NCBI GenBank assembly: GCA_032622095.1
Contig: CP136067.1
Span: forward strand, 49,699,899-49,763,898
Reading direction: 5' to 3'
DNA length: 64,000 nt
Origin: Siphonodentalium dalli
Lineage: Eukaryota > Mollusca > Scaphopoda > Gadilida > Siphonodentaliidae
The notes under the pieces were generated by a model, which had not been told where the DNA came from, made no database searches, and saw nothing but the letters and a program-made list of their open reading frames with translations. Of the stretch, positions 27,001 to 32,525 are shown in pieces (within the stretch, counting starts at the first letter, position 1; each line of letters opens with the position of its first letter). The translations under genes were made by a program, and so were the position numbers.

Positions 27001-28359
27001 TTTTTGATTTTATTGCAGGTCATTCCGGAATTATTGGTGTTCCGTATTTTTTTTTTAAACTTGTTGATTTTATTGCAGGTAATTCCTATTAGTGTTCCGT
27101 ATTTTTTTTTTTAAACTTGTTGATTTTATTGCAGCAATGGCAATCCTATTGGTGTTGCGTATTATTATTTTTTAAAGCTTGTTGATTTTATTGCAGGTCA
27201 TTCCTATTGGTGTTCCGTATTTATTTTTTTAAACTTTTTGATTTTATTGCAGGTCATTCCGGAATTATTGGTGTTCCGTATTTTTTTTTAAACTTGTTGA
27301 TTTTATTGCAGCAATGGCAATCCTATTGGTGTTGCGTATCATTATTTTTTAAAGCTTGTTGATTTTATTGCAGGTCATTCCTATTGGTGTTCCGTATTTT
27401 TATGCTGAACTCCCAACTGGAGATAAGCTTTTACACAGAATATCAAAGAAATTTCCTCTCCAGTTTGGAAGGTATGGATCAACAAAAAATTATAAACCCA
27501 TAAAATGTACAAATGTTAAAGGAACTCAAGGTCTTCGAAGTGGGTTCATTCGAAATAAAAGAAAAGTGTTGGGGCACCTTTTCTTGTGGCTAGGGGAAAA
27601 CACAATTGCCATTGCTGCCAATGTTAACTAGGTAGATACATGTACATCTACAAATACAGTATACATGTAACTGGCCTCAAGTATAATGTTCTACTCTGGT
27701 TATTTCATACATGTAGTTCAAACGATGTGCCCAATGGACTAGCCCATTTTTGTATAGACAGATAACTGATGGCAATCAGCGGCGACTGCCAACAATTTCA
27801 TGTGCTTCCTCGACCCTTGACCTACAAGTAGGTACAGAGTTTATCGAGGTTAATGAGTGGTTTCATCAACATACGGTACAAACTACATGATAGTGTTCTC
27901 TCCCTTGCTATGATTTAACTCTGGGCGTACGCAATGTCTACCGGTAATTCTCATTATATACGAAAGTGATGTATCATGTACCTGTATGTATGGGTGGGAA
28001 TTGAGGGTAATGGGAACCTAAAAGTGACCCACTGCCCCATGCAGAGACCCTGGTATACTTGTAGCTGTTTTGGAATCTGATACTGTGATGCTCAAATAAA
28101 AACTCTATAACTGTACATGTATAATACAGGCTTTAACATGATATGCTCTATTATTCGTGAGGAACAATACACGAGAAAACTACGCTGGCTAACATATAGT
28201 TTTTGTTGATTTTGTAGGGAAGCCTTAGCCTCAGTAACTCTGCTGAACATGCCAGAAAGGGTTGACTGGAAAAACTGCAGCATTTCAAAAGACGAGGAAA
28301 CCTCACTAGCAAAGGAATTCAAGTCTGTTTTCAGGTCTTATGATGAGAAAGTCAAGTGA
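1..28359 (+). CDS. CWF19L1: CWF19-like protein 1 (partial 5' end), 13 exons
   Basis: Spliced gene read by joining 13 exons with matching phases; 1479 coding nt give 492 residues plus TGA. The human protein has about 538 residues, so roughly 39 N-terminal residues lie before the window. Residues 1 to about 170 match the metallophosphatase-like N-terminal region (CxGx[22 protein letters not shown]). Residues about 282-400 match CwfJ_C_1, a HIT-related domain, with [16 protein letters not shown] and [12 protein letters not shown]. Residues about 405-492 match CwfJ_C_2 ([26 protein letters not shown]). Family knowledge: the yeast relative Drn1 works with the lariat debranching enzyme Dbr1, and the protein is nuclear and spliceosome-associated. 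Introns carry almost all the repeats listed here. Joins: 1-67, 1694-1801, 4997-5202, 5576-5697, 8875-8959, 13939-14079, 15258-15363, 18226-18305, 21050-21165, 21417-21510, 23756-23869, 27374-27471, 28218-28359. Confidence 0.93.
68..1339. other. Intron 1 sequence, nothing recognised
   Basis: AT-rich sequence. Short frames near 146 and 604 lack splice context or any domain I recognise. Confidence 0.7.
1340..1595. mobile_element. TTAA-flanked MITE, family D
   Basis: Ends are TTAACCGTTTCTTTACTAAA and TTTAGTAAAGAAATAGTTAA. Inner sequence CTCTCCCATCCAGTTATAAA recurs at 14500 and 15765. The TTAA target and terminal CC suggest a piggyBac-like non-autonomous element. Confidence 0.7.
1694..1801 (+). 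CDS. CWF19L1: CWF19L1 exon b
   Basis: The acceptor is TTTTTGTAG at 1685-1693 and the donor GTGAGC at 1802. It encodes [19 protein letters not shown] and [11 protein letters not shown], the conserved strand after the phosphatase-like entry motif. Phase 1 on both sides. A decayed second copy lies about 100 bp downstream. Confidence 0.92.
1895..1975 (+). pseudogene. Fossil duplicate of CWF19L1 exon b
   Basis: The segment shares TGGCTGTGAATTGT exactly with exon b and aligns on both sides: AGAGAA, AAAAT, TCAT/CATA and GGTG at the former donor. The reading frame has lost residues, and the donor now reads GGTGGAAG instead of GGTGAGCT. It looks like a decayed tandem exon copy about 130 bp downstream. 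Confidence 0.55.
2098..2125. repeat. Fragment of a CTCTCAGGTGCC MITE
   Basis: It matches the left end of the complete element at 37761-37936. Only one end is present. Confidence 0.45.
2300..2570. repeat. Family G dispersed repeat
   Basis: It contains GCAGAATGAGGTTCCCAGAG and GGTGAATTTGGTGATG in partly inverted arrangement. Related blocks lie at 13490-13610, 13770-13860, 25875-25985 and 40660-40890. No intact ends could be fixed. Confidence 0.5.
2571..3417. other. Intron 2 sequence, nothing recognised
   Basis: A 95-codon frame near 2548-2835 has no splice context and no similarity I recognise. The rest is AT-rich and featureless. Confidence 0.6.
3445..3657. mobile_element. Family A snapback MITE, copy 1
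   Basis: A nearly perfect palindrome of 213 bp with ends CAGTAATGCCCTAAATAATC and a TA duplication on both sides. Arms of about 105 bp meet at CTCTCGGTGAGAG. Tc1/mariner/pogo-like by TA target and CAGT end. Flanks outside the TA also share about 24 bp (3417-3440 and 3660-3683). Confidence 0.85.
3912..4980. mobile_element. Tigger/pogo-like non-autonomous element
   Basis: The left end CAGTAATACCTCGCCAAACC and the right end GGTTTTGAGAGATTTTACTC are inverted and flanked by TA (3910-3911, 4981-4982). Inner repeats of AACCGAA.CCTCTCTA type are usual for this group. Family A copy 2 is inserted inside. No transposase frame remains. Confidence 0.7.
4471..4683. mobile_element. Family A snapback MITE, copy 2 (nested)
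   Basis: A 213-bp palindrome, same length as copies 1 and 5, with TA on both sides. It lies inside the Tigger-like element, so it is the younger insertion. Confidence 0.85.
4997..5202 (+). CDS. CWF19L1: CWF19L1 exon c
   Basis: The acceptor TTTTTCAG ends at 4996 and the donor is GTAGTA at 5203. It encodes [17 protein letters not shown] and [15 protein letters not shown], typical of the family. Phase 1 in, phase 0 out. Confidence 0.93.
5225..5345. repeat. Family D fragment
   Basis: It begins CCCCTTTCTCTATTAAATAC and carries TTGTTGAACTTATTATCTGA, which also occurs in the 1340-1595 copy. The inner part is partly palindromic and the right end is lost. Confidence 0.5.
5425..5496 (-). repeat. Degenerate tRNA-like sequence, possibly SINE head
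   Basis: Read on the - strand it has an A-box-like TTTAGCATGC, a CTTGTAA segment like a threonine anticodon loop, and a B-box-like GTTCGAATC. The anticodon stem does not pair well, so it is a relic or tRNA-derived SINE part, not a working tRNA. Confidence 0.3.
5576..5697 (+). CDS. CWF19L1: CWF19L1 exon d
   Basis: The acceptor GCTCCAG ends at 5575 and the donor is GTAAAT at 5698. It encodes [20 protein letters not shown], the conserved KPRYHF...ER.PYR motif. Phase 0 in, phase 2 out. Confidence 0.93.
5786..5936. mobile_element. Family A MITE, copy 3, truncated
   Basis: The left end CAGCAATGTCCAAAATAATC follows TA. The palindrome passes its centre but breaks off in the right arm at CCATTTTTCCGCTA. 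Confidence 0.75.
5937..6789. other. Intron 4 sequence, nothing recognised
   Basis: AT-rich, with no splice-flanked open frame and no repeat end found. Confidence 0.6.
6790..8046. mobile_element. Old hairpin MITE related to family B, split by a LINE
   Basis: The left part has GTGCCAGTGCATTCTCTTAT and its inverse, then the start of a second hairpin (GCCAATGTGTTCTCTTCTGT). That hairpin resumes at 8021 with TATAAGAGATTGCATTGGCA. It is diverged from the five young copies. Confidence 0.65.
6926..8020 (+). pseudogene. 5'-truncated, frameshifted LINE (non-LTR retrotransposon) 3' end
   Basis: The sequence retains the end of a reverse transcriptase frame ([19 protein letters not shown] at about 6958-7020). 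A shifted segment [12 protein letters not shown] follows at 7260. Then comes the C-terminal zinc-binding block [20 protein letters not shown] at about 7470-7530. These features are typical of CR1/L2-like LINE C-termini. Frames are broken by stops and frameshifts. The 3' end has AATAAA near 7991 and an A-rich tail before the hairpin sequence resumes. It is dead, with no promoter or complete ORF. Confidence 0.75.
8238..8366. mobile_element. Family A MITE, copy 4, internally deleted
   Basis: Both ends and TA duplications are intact, but the inner loop is missing, leaving 129 bp of stem. Confidence 0.8.
8367..8702. other. Intron 4 sequence, nothing recognised
   Basis: No exon or repeat end found. 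Confidence 0.6.
8703..8811. repeat. 11-bp tandem repeat, about 10 units
   Basis: The unit is TACTATAAAGG, nearly perfect with one AAATG variant. It ends about 60 bp before the acceptor of exon e. Confidence 0.95.
8875..8959 (+). CDS. CWF19L1: CWF19L1 exon e
   Basis: The acceptor TTTACAG ends at 8874 and the donor is GTAAAT at 8960. It encodes [20 protein letters not shown] followed by VGNTQKKK. Phase 2 in, phase 0 out. An 11-bp tandem repeat ends about 60 bp upstream. Confidence 0.92.
9034..11820. mobile_element. hAT element (outer), split by a second hAT
   Basis: The 12-bp ends TAGGGTCCTGCG and CGCAGGACCCTA are perfectly inverted. An 8-bp duplication ACTCACGA lies at 9026-9033 and 11821-11828. 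Subterminal CGAATCGAAT repeats are present. Without the inner element it is about 1.09 kb. No transposase frame is visible. Confidence 0.9.
9046..10738. mobile_element. hAT element (inner), inserted at the end of the outer one
   Basis: The ends TAGGGCCCGACGAA and TTCGTCGGCCCCTA are inverted. The 8-bp duplication GTCCTGCG (9038-9045, 10739-10746) is part of the outer element's terminal repeat. It is 1693 bp with the same CGAATCGAAT subterminal motif. No coding region recognised. Confidence 0.9.
11881..13098. mobile_element. hAT element with GGCGGTATT ends
   Basis: The left end TAGGCCTGAGCGGTATTG and right end AATACCGCCCACCCCTA are inverted. The duplication CTCCATTG/CTCTATTG matches at 7 of 8 bases. 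It contains a family F repeat at 11998-12366. Confidence 0.85.
11998..12366. repeat. Family F repeat, copy 1
   Basis: It begins TAAAGACATATTATGGACTT and runs to CGGAGTGTTTAGG. A second copy lies at 35569-35934. Confidence 0.75.
13257..13469. mobile_element. Family A snapback MITE, copy 5
   Basis: A 213-bp near-perfect palindrome flanked by TA. Confidence 0.85.
13470..13938. repeat. Intron 5 end with two family G blocks
   Basis: GCAGAATGAGGTCC and CACCCTCTGGGA around 13510-13580, and GGTGAATTTGGTGATGCTAG around 13810, belong to family G. No other feature. Confidence 0.5.
13939..14079 (+). CDS. CWF19L1: CWF19L1 exon f
   Basis: The acceptor ATTTGTAG ends at 13938 and the donor is GTATGT at 14080. 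It encodes [15 protein letters not shown] and then a charged linker ending KELKQQ. Phase 0 on both sides. A TTAA MITE starts only 5 bp past the exon end. Confidence 0.92.
14085..14483 (+). mobile_element. Family B piggyBac-like MITE, copy 1
   Basis: The ends TTAACCCTTTACCCAACA and TGTTGGGTAAAGGGTTAA form perfect inverted repeats with a TTAA target. Inside are two long hairpins of the GCCAATGCATTCTCTTATAT type, separated by an AT-rich spacer. It begins 5 bp after exon f. Confidence 0.88.
14484..15257. other. Intron 6 remainder with repeat fragments
   Basis: A family D left end shares the TTAA at 14480 (CCCTTTCTTTACTAAATGGA) and fades by about 14640. GGTCGGTCGGGTTAGCAGAA near 14890 matches the ends of another dispersed element seen at 39480 and 44300. 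Nothing else. Confidence 0.5.
15258..15363 (+). CDS. CWF19L1: CWF19L1 exon g
   Basis: The acceptor ATTTCAG ends at 15257 and the donor is GTAAGC at 15364. It encodes QQFFYNM and a lysine/arginine-rich linker (KNKGRKRGQ), likely a disordered basic segment between the two halves. Phase 0 in, phase 1 out. Confidence 0.9.
15400..15760. mobile_element. TTAA-flanked foldback element
   Basis: The ends TTAAAGGCACATATGGCC and the inverse GGGCATCTGTGCCTTTAA flank long inverted arms (ATACTATTTAC, AATATTAAAATAGAC and partners). 361 bp. Confidence 0.75.
15861..16940. mobile_element. hAT element hosting a family C MITE
   Basis: The ends TAGGCCACTGCGAATA and TATTCGCAGGGCCCTA are inverted. The duplication AGAAATGG/AGAAAGGG matches at 7 of 8 bases. 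A 61-codon frame at 16695 has no recognisable domain. Confidence 0.82.
15978..16568. mobile_element. Family C TTAA MITE, copy 1
   Basis: The ends TTAAAGGGGTACTGTAC and GTACAGTACCCCTTTAA are inverted and the target is TTAA. Inner sequence AATATCGATAATATA recurs in the 31690 copy. Confidence 0.85.
16953..17732. other. Intron 7 sequence, nothing recognised
   Basis: No exon, repeat end or structured RNA seen. Confidence 0.6.
17733..18132 (+). mobile_element. Family B piggyBac-like MITE, copy 2
   Basis: Full length with perfect TTAA ends. It differs from copy 1 at only a few bases by eye. Confidence 0.88.
18226..18305 (+). CDS. CWF19L1: CWF19L1 exon h
   Basis: The acceptor TTCTCAG ends at 18225 and the donor is GTGAGC at 18306. 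It encodes [20 protein letters not shown], the Cys-rich start of CwfJ_C_1. Phase 1 in, phase 0 out. Confidence 0.94.
18367..19456. mobile_element. hAT element, family H copy 1
   Basis: The left end TAGGCTTGCCACGATTATTC and right end GTCGTGACAACCCTA are inverted. The duplication CTAGACAA/CTAGACAG matches at 7 of 8. GATTAATCGACTAAC subterminal repeats. It is related to 24318-24978, which is shorter. Confidence 0.87.
19499..20359 (+). mobile_element. hAT-like element with 6-bp duplication
   Basis: The ends CAGGGTTCC and GGAACCCTG are inverted. TGAGAC is duplicated at 19493-19498 and 20360-20365. Both ends hold several CCTTGAAAACCCTTGAA subrepeats. It still contains the zinc-finger frame at 19912-20103. 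Confidence 0.82.
19912..20103 (+). CDS. Zinc-finger N-terminus of a hAT transposase (remnant)
   Basis: A 63-codon frame from ATG (context ATAATCATAATG) to TAA. It reads [12 protein letters not shown], then [15 protein letters not shown], then [12 protein letters not shown]. The CxxC followed by HxxxxxH fits the BED/U1-like zinc finger that begins many hAT transposases and binds the element's ends. No catalytic RNase H-fold region follows, so the element cannot move by itself. The frame is intact although only the first domain remains. It could equally be a first coding exon whose partners were lost in deletion. Confidence 0.6.
   Translation: MPSGKCKYNPNWKTNTNYSNWLEAVEGNKFLVRCRLCRKDIDVSNMGESALKSHTTSAKHKVI
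20366..21049. other. Intron 8 remainder with a small snapback
   Basis: 20488-20614 is an imperfect inverted repeat (CCCCAGTTTGTAGTGGAATT with its inverse GCTATAAACTGGGG), probably a MITE. The rest shows nothing. Confidence 0.5.
21050..21165 (+). CDS. CWF19L1: CWF19L1 exon i
   Basis: The acceptor TTTTTTAG ends at 21049. The exon stops at 21165 before GTATCCTTTT, a U12-type donor. It encodes [14 protein letters not shown] and [10 protein letters not shown], the HIT-like core of CwfJ_C_1. Phase 0 in, phase 2 out. Reading through the donor would reach TGA within 8 codons. Confidence 0.93.
21166..21416 (+). other. U12-type (minor spliceosome) intron of CWF19L1
   Basis: The 251-bp intron starts GTATCCTTTT, matching the U12 donor consensus RTATCCTTT at every position. 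It ends ACCTTAAAATTCAAAG. CCTTAA at 21402-21407 matches the core of the U12 branch consensus TTCCTTRAY and lies about 9-10 nt before the splice site. There is no polypyrimidine tract before the AG, as expected for this class. The other introns here have ordinary GT-AG ends. Confidence 0.85.
21417..21510 (+). CDS. CWF19L1: CWF19L1 exon j
   Basis: It begins after TTCAAAG at 21416 and ends before GTAAGG at 21511. It encodes [20 protein letters not shown] and [11 protein letters not shown], the strand-rich FERNY motif of the domain. Phase 2 in, phase 0 out. Confidence 0.92.
21650..23090. repeat. 161-bp tandem repeat block
   Basis: GGTATATAGG or its variant recurs at 21911, 22072, 22233, 22394, 22553, 22714 and 22875, a period of 161 bp with one 159. 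The unit includes GCGATAACTTCAACAAACGT and ATAGAGTTATGGCCCTTAAT. Units 3 and 6 share a CCTGGACAAGTTCGAAAACC variant, suggesting duplication in sets of three. The left lead-in has an AGTCGAGTTTT/AAAACTCGACT hairpin and a GGGCGGGCGGGC run. Confidence 0.92.
23229..23365. mobile_element. Short Tigger-like MITE
   Basis: The left end CAGTACAACCTCACCAAACA and right end TTTGGAGAGGTTTTACTG are inverted, with TA on both sides. 137 bp; inner motifs match the 3912-4980 element. Confidence 0.75.
23366..23755. other. End of intron 10, nothing recognised
   Basis: No repeat or exon before the acceptor of exon k. Confidence 0.6.
23756..23869 (+). CDS. CWF19L1: CWF19L1 exon k
   Basis: The acceptor ATTTCAG ends at 23755 and the donor is GTTGGT at 23870. 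It encodes [20 protein letters not shown] and [14 protein letters not shown], the link from CwfJ_C_1 to CwfJ_C_2. Phase 0 on both sides. Confidence 0.92.
24318..24978. mobile_element. hAT element, family H copy 2
   Basis: The ends TAGGCTTGCCTCGATTATTC and GGTCGTGGCAACCTTA are inverted. A perfect 8-bp duplication GAAAATTA lies at 24310-24317 and 24979-24986. Inner TGGTGGTCATCTTCAAAGAA is close to copy 1. Confidence 0.9.
24987..26499. other. Intron 11, mostly nothing recognised
   Basis: A family G block lies at 25875-25985. GAGTCTATGAAAGTC/ATATAACAATCTGTTAATC is repeated in tandem around 26150-26245 (about 65-bp period, two units). C8 run near 26081. No exon found. Confidence 0.55.
26500..26590 (+). 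repeat. Truncated dispersed repeat abutting the acceptor array
   Basis: The sequence runs from CCCTTGCAACGAAGTTATTG through GTATACTGGAATCA to a (TCCA)n stretch and GATGCAACTTTG. It resembles a dispersed intronic repeat type and relates to the GTATAC...CGGACGG block at 30600-30720. The array begins where it stops. Confidence 0.5.
26599..27373 (+). repeat. Tandem array of copied 3' splice site plus exon start
   Basis: About 59-bp units, each with a T-rich run, TTTAAAC or AAAGCTTG, TTGATTTTATTGCAG, then the start of exon l. AG dinucleotides end near 26622, 26664, 26724, 26785, 26843, 26904, 26962, 27018, 27078, 27134, 27196, 27252 and 27311, before the true one at 27373. Two unit types occur: GCAG followed by GTCATTCC (the exon sequence), and GCAG followed by CAATGGCAATCC. 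The upstream acceptors I read run into TAA in the next TTTAAAC. Confidence 0.92.
27374..27471 (+). CDS. CWF19L1: CWF19L1 exon l, last member of the acceptor array
   Basis: The acceptor TTTTATTGCAG ends at 27373 and the donor is GTATGG at 27472. It encodes [20 protein letters not shown] and KKFPLQFG of CwfJ_C_2. Thirteen imperfect copies of its acceptor and first 8 or so codons lie just upstream, but only this copy continues into the domain. Phase 0 in, phase 2 out. Confidence 0.92.
27472..28217. other. Last CWF19L1 intron, nothing recognised
   Basis: Ordinary GT-AG intron of 746 bp with no repeat end identified. Confidence 0.6.
28218..28359 (+). CDS. CWF19L1: CWF19L1 terminal exon
   Basis: The acceptor TTTTGTAG ends at 28217. 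It encodes [20 protein letters not shown] and a charged tail ending YDEKVK, then TGA at 28357-28359. Residue spacing to the stop fits the family C-terminus. Confidence 0.93.
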
Positions 28360-28850
28360 AATATGCTATTTTTACTGTGTTAATAGGTGTTAATAGGTGA
28401 AATAAATCATTTTAATAATATCTGAGACTCTCTGAAAATGCCAATTTCGGGCTAATTTTGATATGCCTGTTTGATAAGAATCAATGTATTATGTCAATGG
28501 GATATCTGCCAAACTAGCTTGAATTTTATGTTAGATGTGGGTTTCTAAAATTTTGCTATATAATAGGGTTGTCTATTCACGGACAAAGCGGTTTTGATTT
28601 TAAATTTGTTTTAAAACATATATAAACGTTGGTCTGATGGGATAAATTAGTACATGAGCTGTGGAAATGGACAATGCACATTCAAAAATCAGTAATTGTT
28701 AAAAACTTTATATTTATAACTGAAACTTACAAGGAAAATATGTTTGGTTTGTGCCCAGTTTTGAACATCAAACACACCTCAACCATTTAATAGAAGTTTG
28801 TAAAAATGCACATAATCCATTTCACTTATACGTACAATAACTCCTACAAC
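28360..28850. other. 3' UTR of CWF19L1, then intergenic
   Basis: The poly(A) signal is at 28401. Beyond it the sequence is AT-rich and featureless. Confidence 0.6.
28401..28406 (+). terminator. CWF19L1 poly(A) signal
   Basis: AATAAA lies 42 nt after the stop codon. It implies a very short 3' UTR of about 70 nt. Confidence 0.7.
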
Positions 28851-29268
28851 CAGTCCTTCCCAGGAGACGGGAGTGATTGCTCTCGCACCCGTACGCACTC
28901 GTAATTTTCAAATCACGGGTGCTAAAATTCGCACCCGTCCCTCATCTCAAAATACTAATGGAGACTAATTGTTGGTTCAATAGTGAACTATTTTAATGTT
29001 TATTGAGATCCTTTACCATCTCAGTACAACTATGGCATAGTAAAGTGTAACTAGACATAGGTCTATTCCACAATGACTTTTTGTTTGAGAAAAACCCAAC
29101 TGACAATTATGGTATGGGTGCAATTAGTTCAGTCATGAACGTAGTGCGTATCCTTCTACAAAATCTGCGAAAGCGGTCATGTTGACCTAGGGTGCAATAT
29201 GACACCCGTCTTCTGAAGTACGGGAGCAAATAAATGTTCTCGCAGTGTTTTCCTCGTTGGAAGGACTG
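28851..29268. mobile_element. hAT-like element with 6-bp duplication
   Basis: The ends CAGTCCTTCC and GGAAGGACTG are perfectly inverted. TACAAC is duplicated at 28845-28850 and 29269-29274. 418 bp, no coding region. Confidence 0.83.
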
Positions 29269-29382
29269 TACAACAAATATCTAGCTCATTCACTGCTTGA
29301 GTTCCAGATAGCAGCTATCAGTACACGTCCGAAGCGATTGTTTAGAGATTACATTAGTGATGTATGTTCCTGGCCCTGCATT

Positions 29383-29774
29383 TTAACCCTTTACCCAACA
29401 GAAGGGCCCTGTGCCAATGAATTCTCTTATATATGCGAGTCGACCATAGGTCGCCTCGCATATATAAGAGAATGCATTGGCTTAACACATTAAAAATTGT
29501 TAAAGAATGTAAGAAAAAATGGTAAAAAGTGTTAAAAAAAAGATTTATTTTAAGCCAATGCATTCTCTTATATATGCGAGGCGACCTATGGTCGACTCGC
29601 ATATATAAGAGAATGCATTGGCACAGGGCTAACTGTAACTATCACAATGTGGTCAAGGAGCCGGTTCCAATGATATTCATATTTGTATGGTTCTATTGAG
29701 ACAGACCGAAGATATTTTAGGCTGTTGAAGCTTTATTTGGCCGGTTTTGGCCGGTTTGTTGGGTAAAGGGTTAA
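29383..29774 (+). mobile_element. Family B piggyBac-like MITE, copy 3
   Basis: Full length between TTAA sites, with a short deletion in the AT spacer relative to copies 1 and 2. Confidence 0.88.
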
Positions 29775-29878
29775 AGTACAGCTCAATGATGCTCTGTCTA
29801 TTCCTGGCAACACTTCCAACGACAGAAAAACTTCTATGAAACTCAGTATCAAGTACTATTACCAAAAACACACACGTA

Positions 29879-30036
29879 CAGTAATTTTCTAAATAATCGA
29901 CTCCTTAACCACAGCAGAATTATGCGCTCACCAATATTTTCCGATGAATGGCAACAAGCCATATTTCCAACTAAATCCTGAAAAATTACCCATAATTCTG
30001 CTGTGGTTAAGGAGTTGATTATTTAGAGCATTACTG
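29879..30036. mobile_element. Family A MITE, copy 6, one arm deleted internally
   Basis: TA and CAGTAATTTTCTAAATAATC on the left, GAGCATTACTG and TA on the right. The left arm lost its middle. Confidence 0.8.
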
Positions 30037-30098
30037 TATGTATGAGTAATTTCTGGTTTATTTCATGTTGAAGTGTTACAAAAGATAGATTTCCACTA

Positions 30099-30730
30099 AA
30101 AAAAACAAGAGGTGTGCACTCGAGTGCTAGCATACCCCCACCGTGGCAAATTCAACCCGCATTATCCGTAAACCCAACAAAAAAGATTTTTAACTTTAAA
30201 GAAATATTCGGACTAATAATATCGATATGGTGTCACAAGAAGCTTGTACAGAAAAAATTATTCAAATTGGTTCATATTTGTTAAAGTTATTAAGTCAGAC
30301 AGAATTTTCTAAGTCAAAATAAGTCGAAAATGAAGTGTAATATTACGAAAAACAGTCTGAGCCAATCCCTAGCCACATCATATAGAGAGGGTATTGTGAG
30401 AAGCATGTATAACAAAAATTATTGAAATCGGTTCATATTTGTTAAAGTTATTAAGTCGGACAGAATTTTCTAAGTCAAAATAAGTCGAAAATGAGGCGCA
30501 ACTTAAAAAAAAAAAGTCGGACCGAACCGCAATTAGCATCATGCGGAGAGGCAGTCCTAATGAGATTGCATACAAAAAATTAATGAATCGGTTCATAGTT
30601 GTTCGAGTTATGAGGTCGGACGGACGGACGGTTCGACACACGGAGGGAGAAAGCATGACGACGGACGGACGCAGTCAATCCAGTATACCCCCCATTTTCT
30701 TCGTAAGTGTGGGTATAATTATTATGTTCT
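30099..30730. repeat. Dispersed repeat with two tandem subunits
   Basis: It runs from ACAAGAGGTGTGCACTCGAG to GGGGGTATAC-type sequence (read inverted near 30690). It carries two about 140-bp subunits with GTTAAAGTTATTAAGTC and GTCAAAATAAGTCGAAAATG, then CGGACGGACGG. Such blocks occur in mollusc introns and intergenic DNA; function unknown. Confidence 0.6.
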
Positions 30731-31038
30731 AAAAAAAATAGCCACATTTCTGTCCCAGTATATTTTCTAGCAATTGAAGCTCTGTTGACTGGTTTCTCTG
30801 ACTTAAATCTATTACTTTATGTTGTTGTTGTTGTTGTATTCCAGTCATCCCTTGCAGTTGATTTATTATCAGATGTGGTTTTCTTGCGAGAATTTTCGTT
30901 TGTATATAACATCTGTAGTTTGATGACGCTGCAAGATGGCAGTCTTTTATGTGAAATGAATTTTATCTGGCGGCCATTTGAATGTGAATATATATTCCCA
31001 AAGCTATATGGTAAGTTCAAGAAAGAGATACACAAATT
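30731..31038. other. Intergenic, (TTG)n tract
   Basis: A short (GTT)n run near 30820 gives a chance valine-run frame. Nothing else. Confidence 0.5.
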
Positions 31039-31687
31039 TTAAGGGGGAGATGCACATTTTGCATAAATCCAGCCAAATATTGCAAGAGATTTTCAACAAA
31101 GAACTTCTCTGGATCTATCTGGTGAAAATCTCACATATTATTATCTTCATTACATATAGAATATGAGCAATTATTAAGAGACGACAAAAACAATGGATTT
31201 TAATACATTTGAGAGGTTGAAATTGTTATTTTCTTTTTTGTCTCTTTCGGTACCAAAAACTTCTAGAATAATTGATAATTTCACACTACACTCCAATCAC
31301 TAAATAGCTTATTGTCTTGGCTCCATTTGTGTCATAATGTTGAGTTAGAATTTTAATTGCATTATAAATATAGCATCATACCCCCATAATGAAGAATAAA
31401 CCAGTCACAACAATTCCAGCCCAATGAAAACAAATGTTGAAAATGCATTGTGGTCCACTCAAGCAGGCGCTGAACTCATCTCAGCTCAATTTTTCATTGA
31501 CCAACACGCATGACATGAAAATTCTCAAATATAGAAATTTATTCATCAGTAGTTGCCTTTCTGACATCATTTAATGTCACAAATTAAGAATAATTAAAAC
31601 TCCTCTTATGATCTTCAGATATGGAGTCATGGATATATGAACTGCACTTTTGAAGAAAAAAATTATTTTACAAATATTTAGTTTATT

Positions 31688-32525
31688 TGTACTGTACACA
31701 ATTTTCAATAAATTACCGGTAATAACAACAATCTAATATCGATAATAAATATAAAAGTAAGTAATTTTAGTTGAAGATGTATTCTGTTAATGTTCAGGTT
31801 AATATGTTAACCTCTTCGCTGCTAAATGACGTTATGACTTATGGCTGTTGACGTTATTGCCATTTTCTAATGGGAAAATATAATGGGAATATCACAAGAA
31901 TCATGAAACTGACTCAGTTGAAAGGCTATAATCATTCACAATCGTGGAACATCATACACTGTTTGAAACTTTGAGATACAGCTATTCCAATGCACCAATC
32001 TCTGAGTTCCAGTTATGTATAATGGCCTACTGCTAGTGTTCTGAAATAGGTCTGTAGTACCTATGGACCATATAGCACACAGCGTGCACTTTTACGTCTG
32101 TAATAGTTACGGATGTCATAGCAGCGAAGAGGTTAATAGGAGCCATAAATTAAATTACGAATTTCCATGTACAAGACGTCCTCAAAATAATTCACGGATA
32201 GTTGAGTGGGCAACACTTGGCACACATGATCGTGTAAAAAAACTGAAGAAAAAAAACTCGAGCCAGTCACTGACTAATGACTATACAATGACTTAAATGA
32301 GTATATGGGACTAGTATGCATATAATATAACATTTATTTGATACATTTGCTTGAAAACTGTCCAAAATTCACTCGACAATTGGTATTTTCACATTCCGGC
32401 TAATCTGCCATCCGTAACATTACTTTGTACTCAACAGACTTTCAAATAATGGAAATCTGGTTACCTTATTCTATGACTCAGACTATAGAAACCAACAACA
32501 ACATTTGAGTACAGTATCCCTTTAA
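31688..32525. mobile_element. Family C TTAA MITE, copy 2, eroded left end
   Basis: TACTGTACACAATTTTCAAT on the left matches copy 3 without its TTAAAGGGG. The right end is GTACAGTATCCCTTTAA. It contains a nested TTAA element. Confidence 0.75.
31807..32136. mobile_element. Nested TTAA element (CCTCTTCGCTGCTA ends)
   Basis: The ends TTAACCTCTTCGCTGCTA and TAGCAGCGAAGAGGTTAA are perfectly inverted. 330 bp, inserted in family C copy 2, itself inside the foldback element. Confidence 0.85.

Noticed and set aside
26520-27114. Open frames repeating [18 protein letters not shown]
   Set aside because: They are read-through of the acceptor array, so intron sequence.
26599-27373. A repeat array with spacer-like units, possible CRISPR
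   Set aside because: Units are contiguous copies of the next exon's start with no unique spacers, in an animal gene.
30785-31042. Open frame with a valine run
   Set aside because: It comes from a (GTT)n simple repeat and has no splice context.
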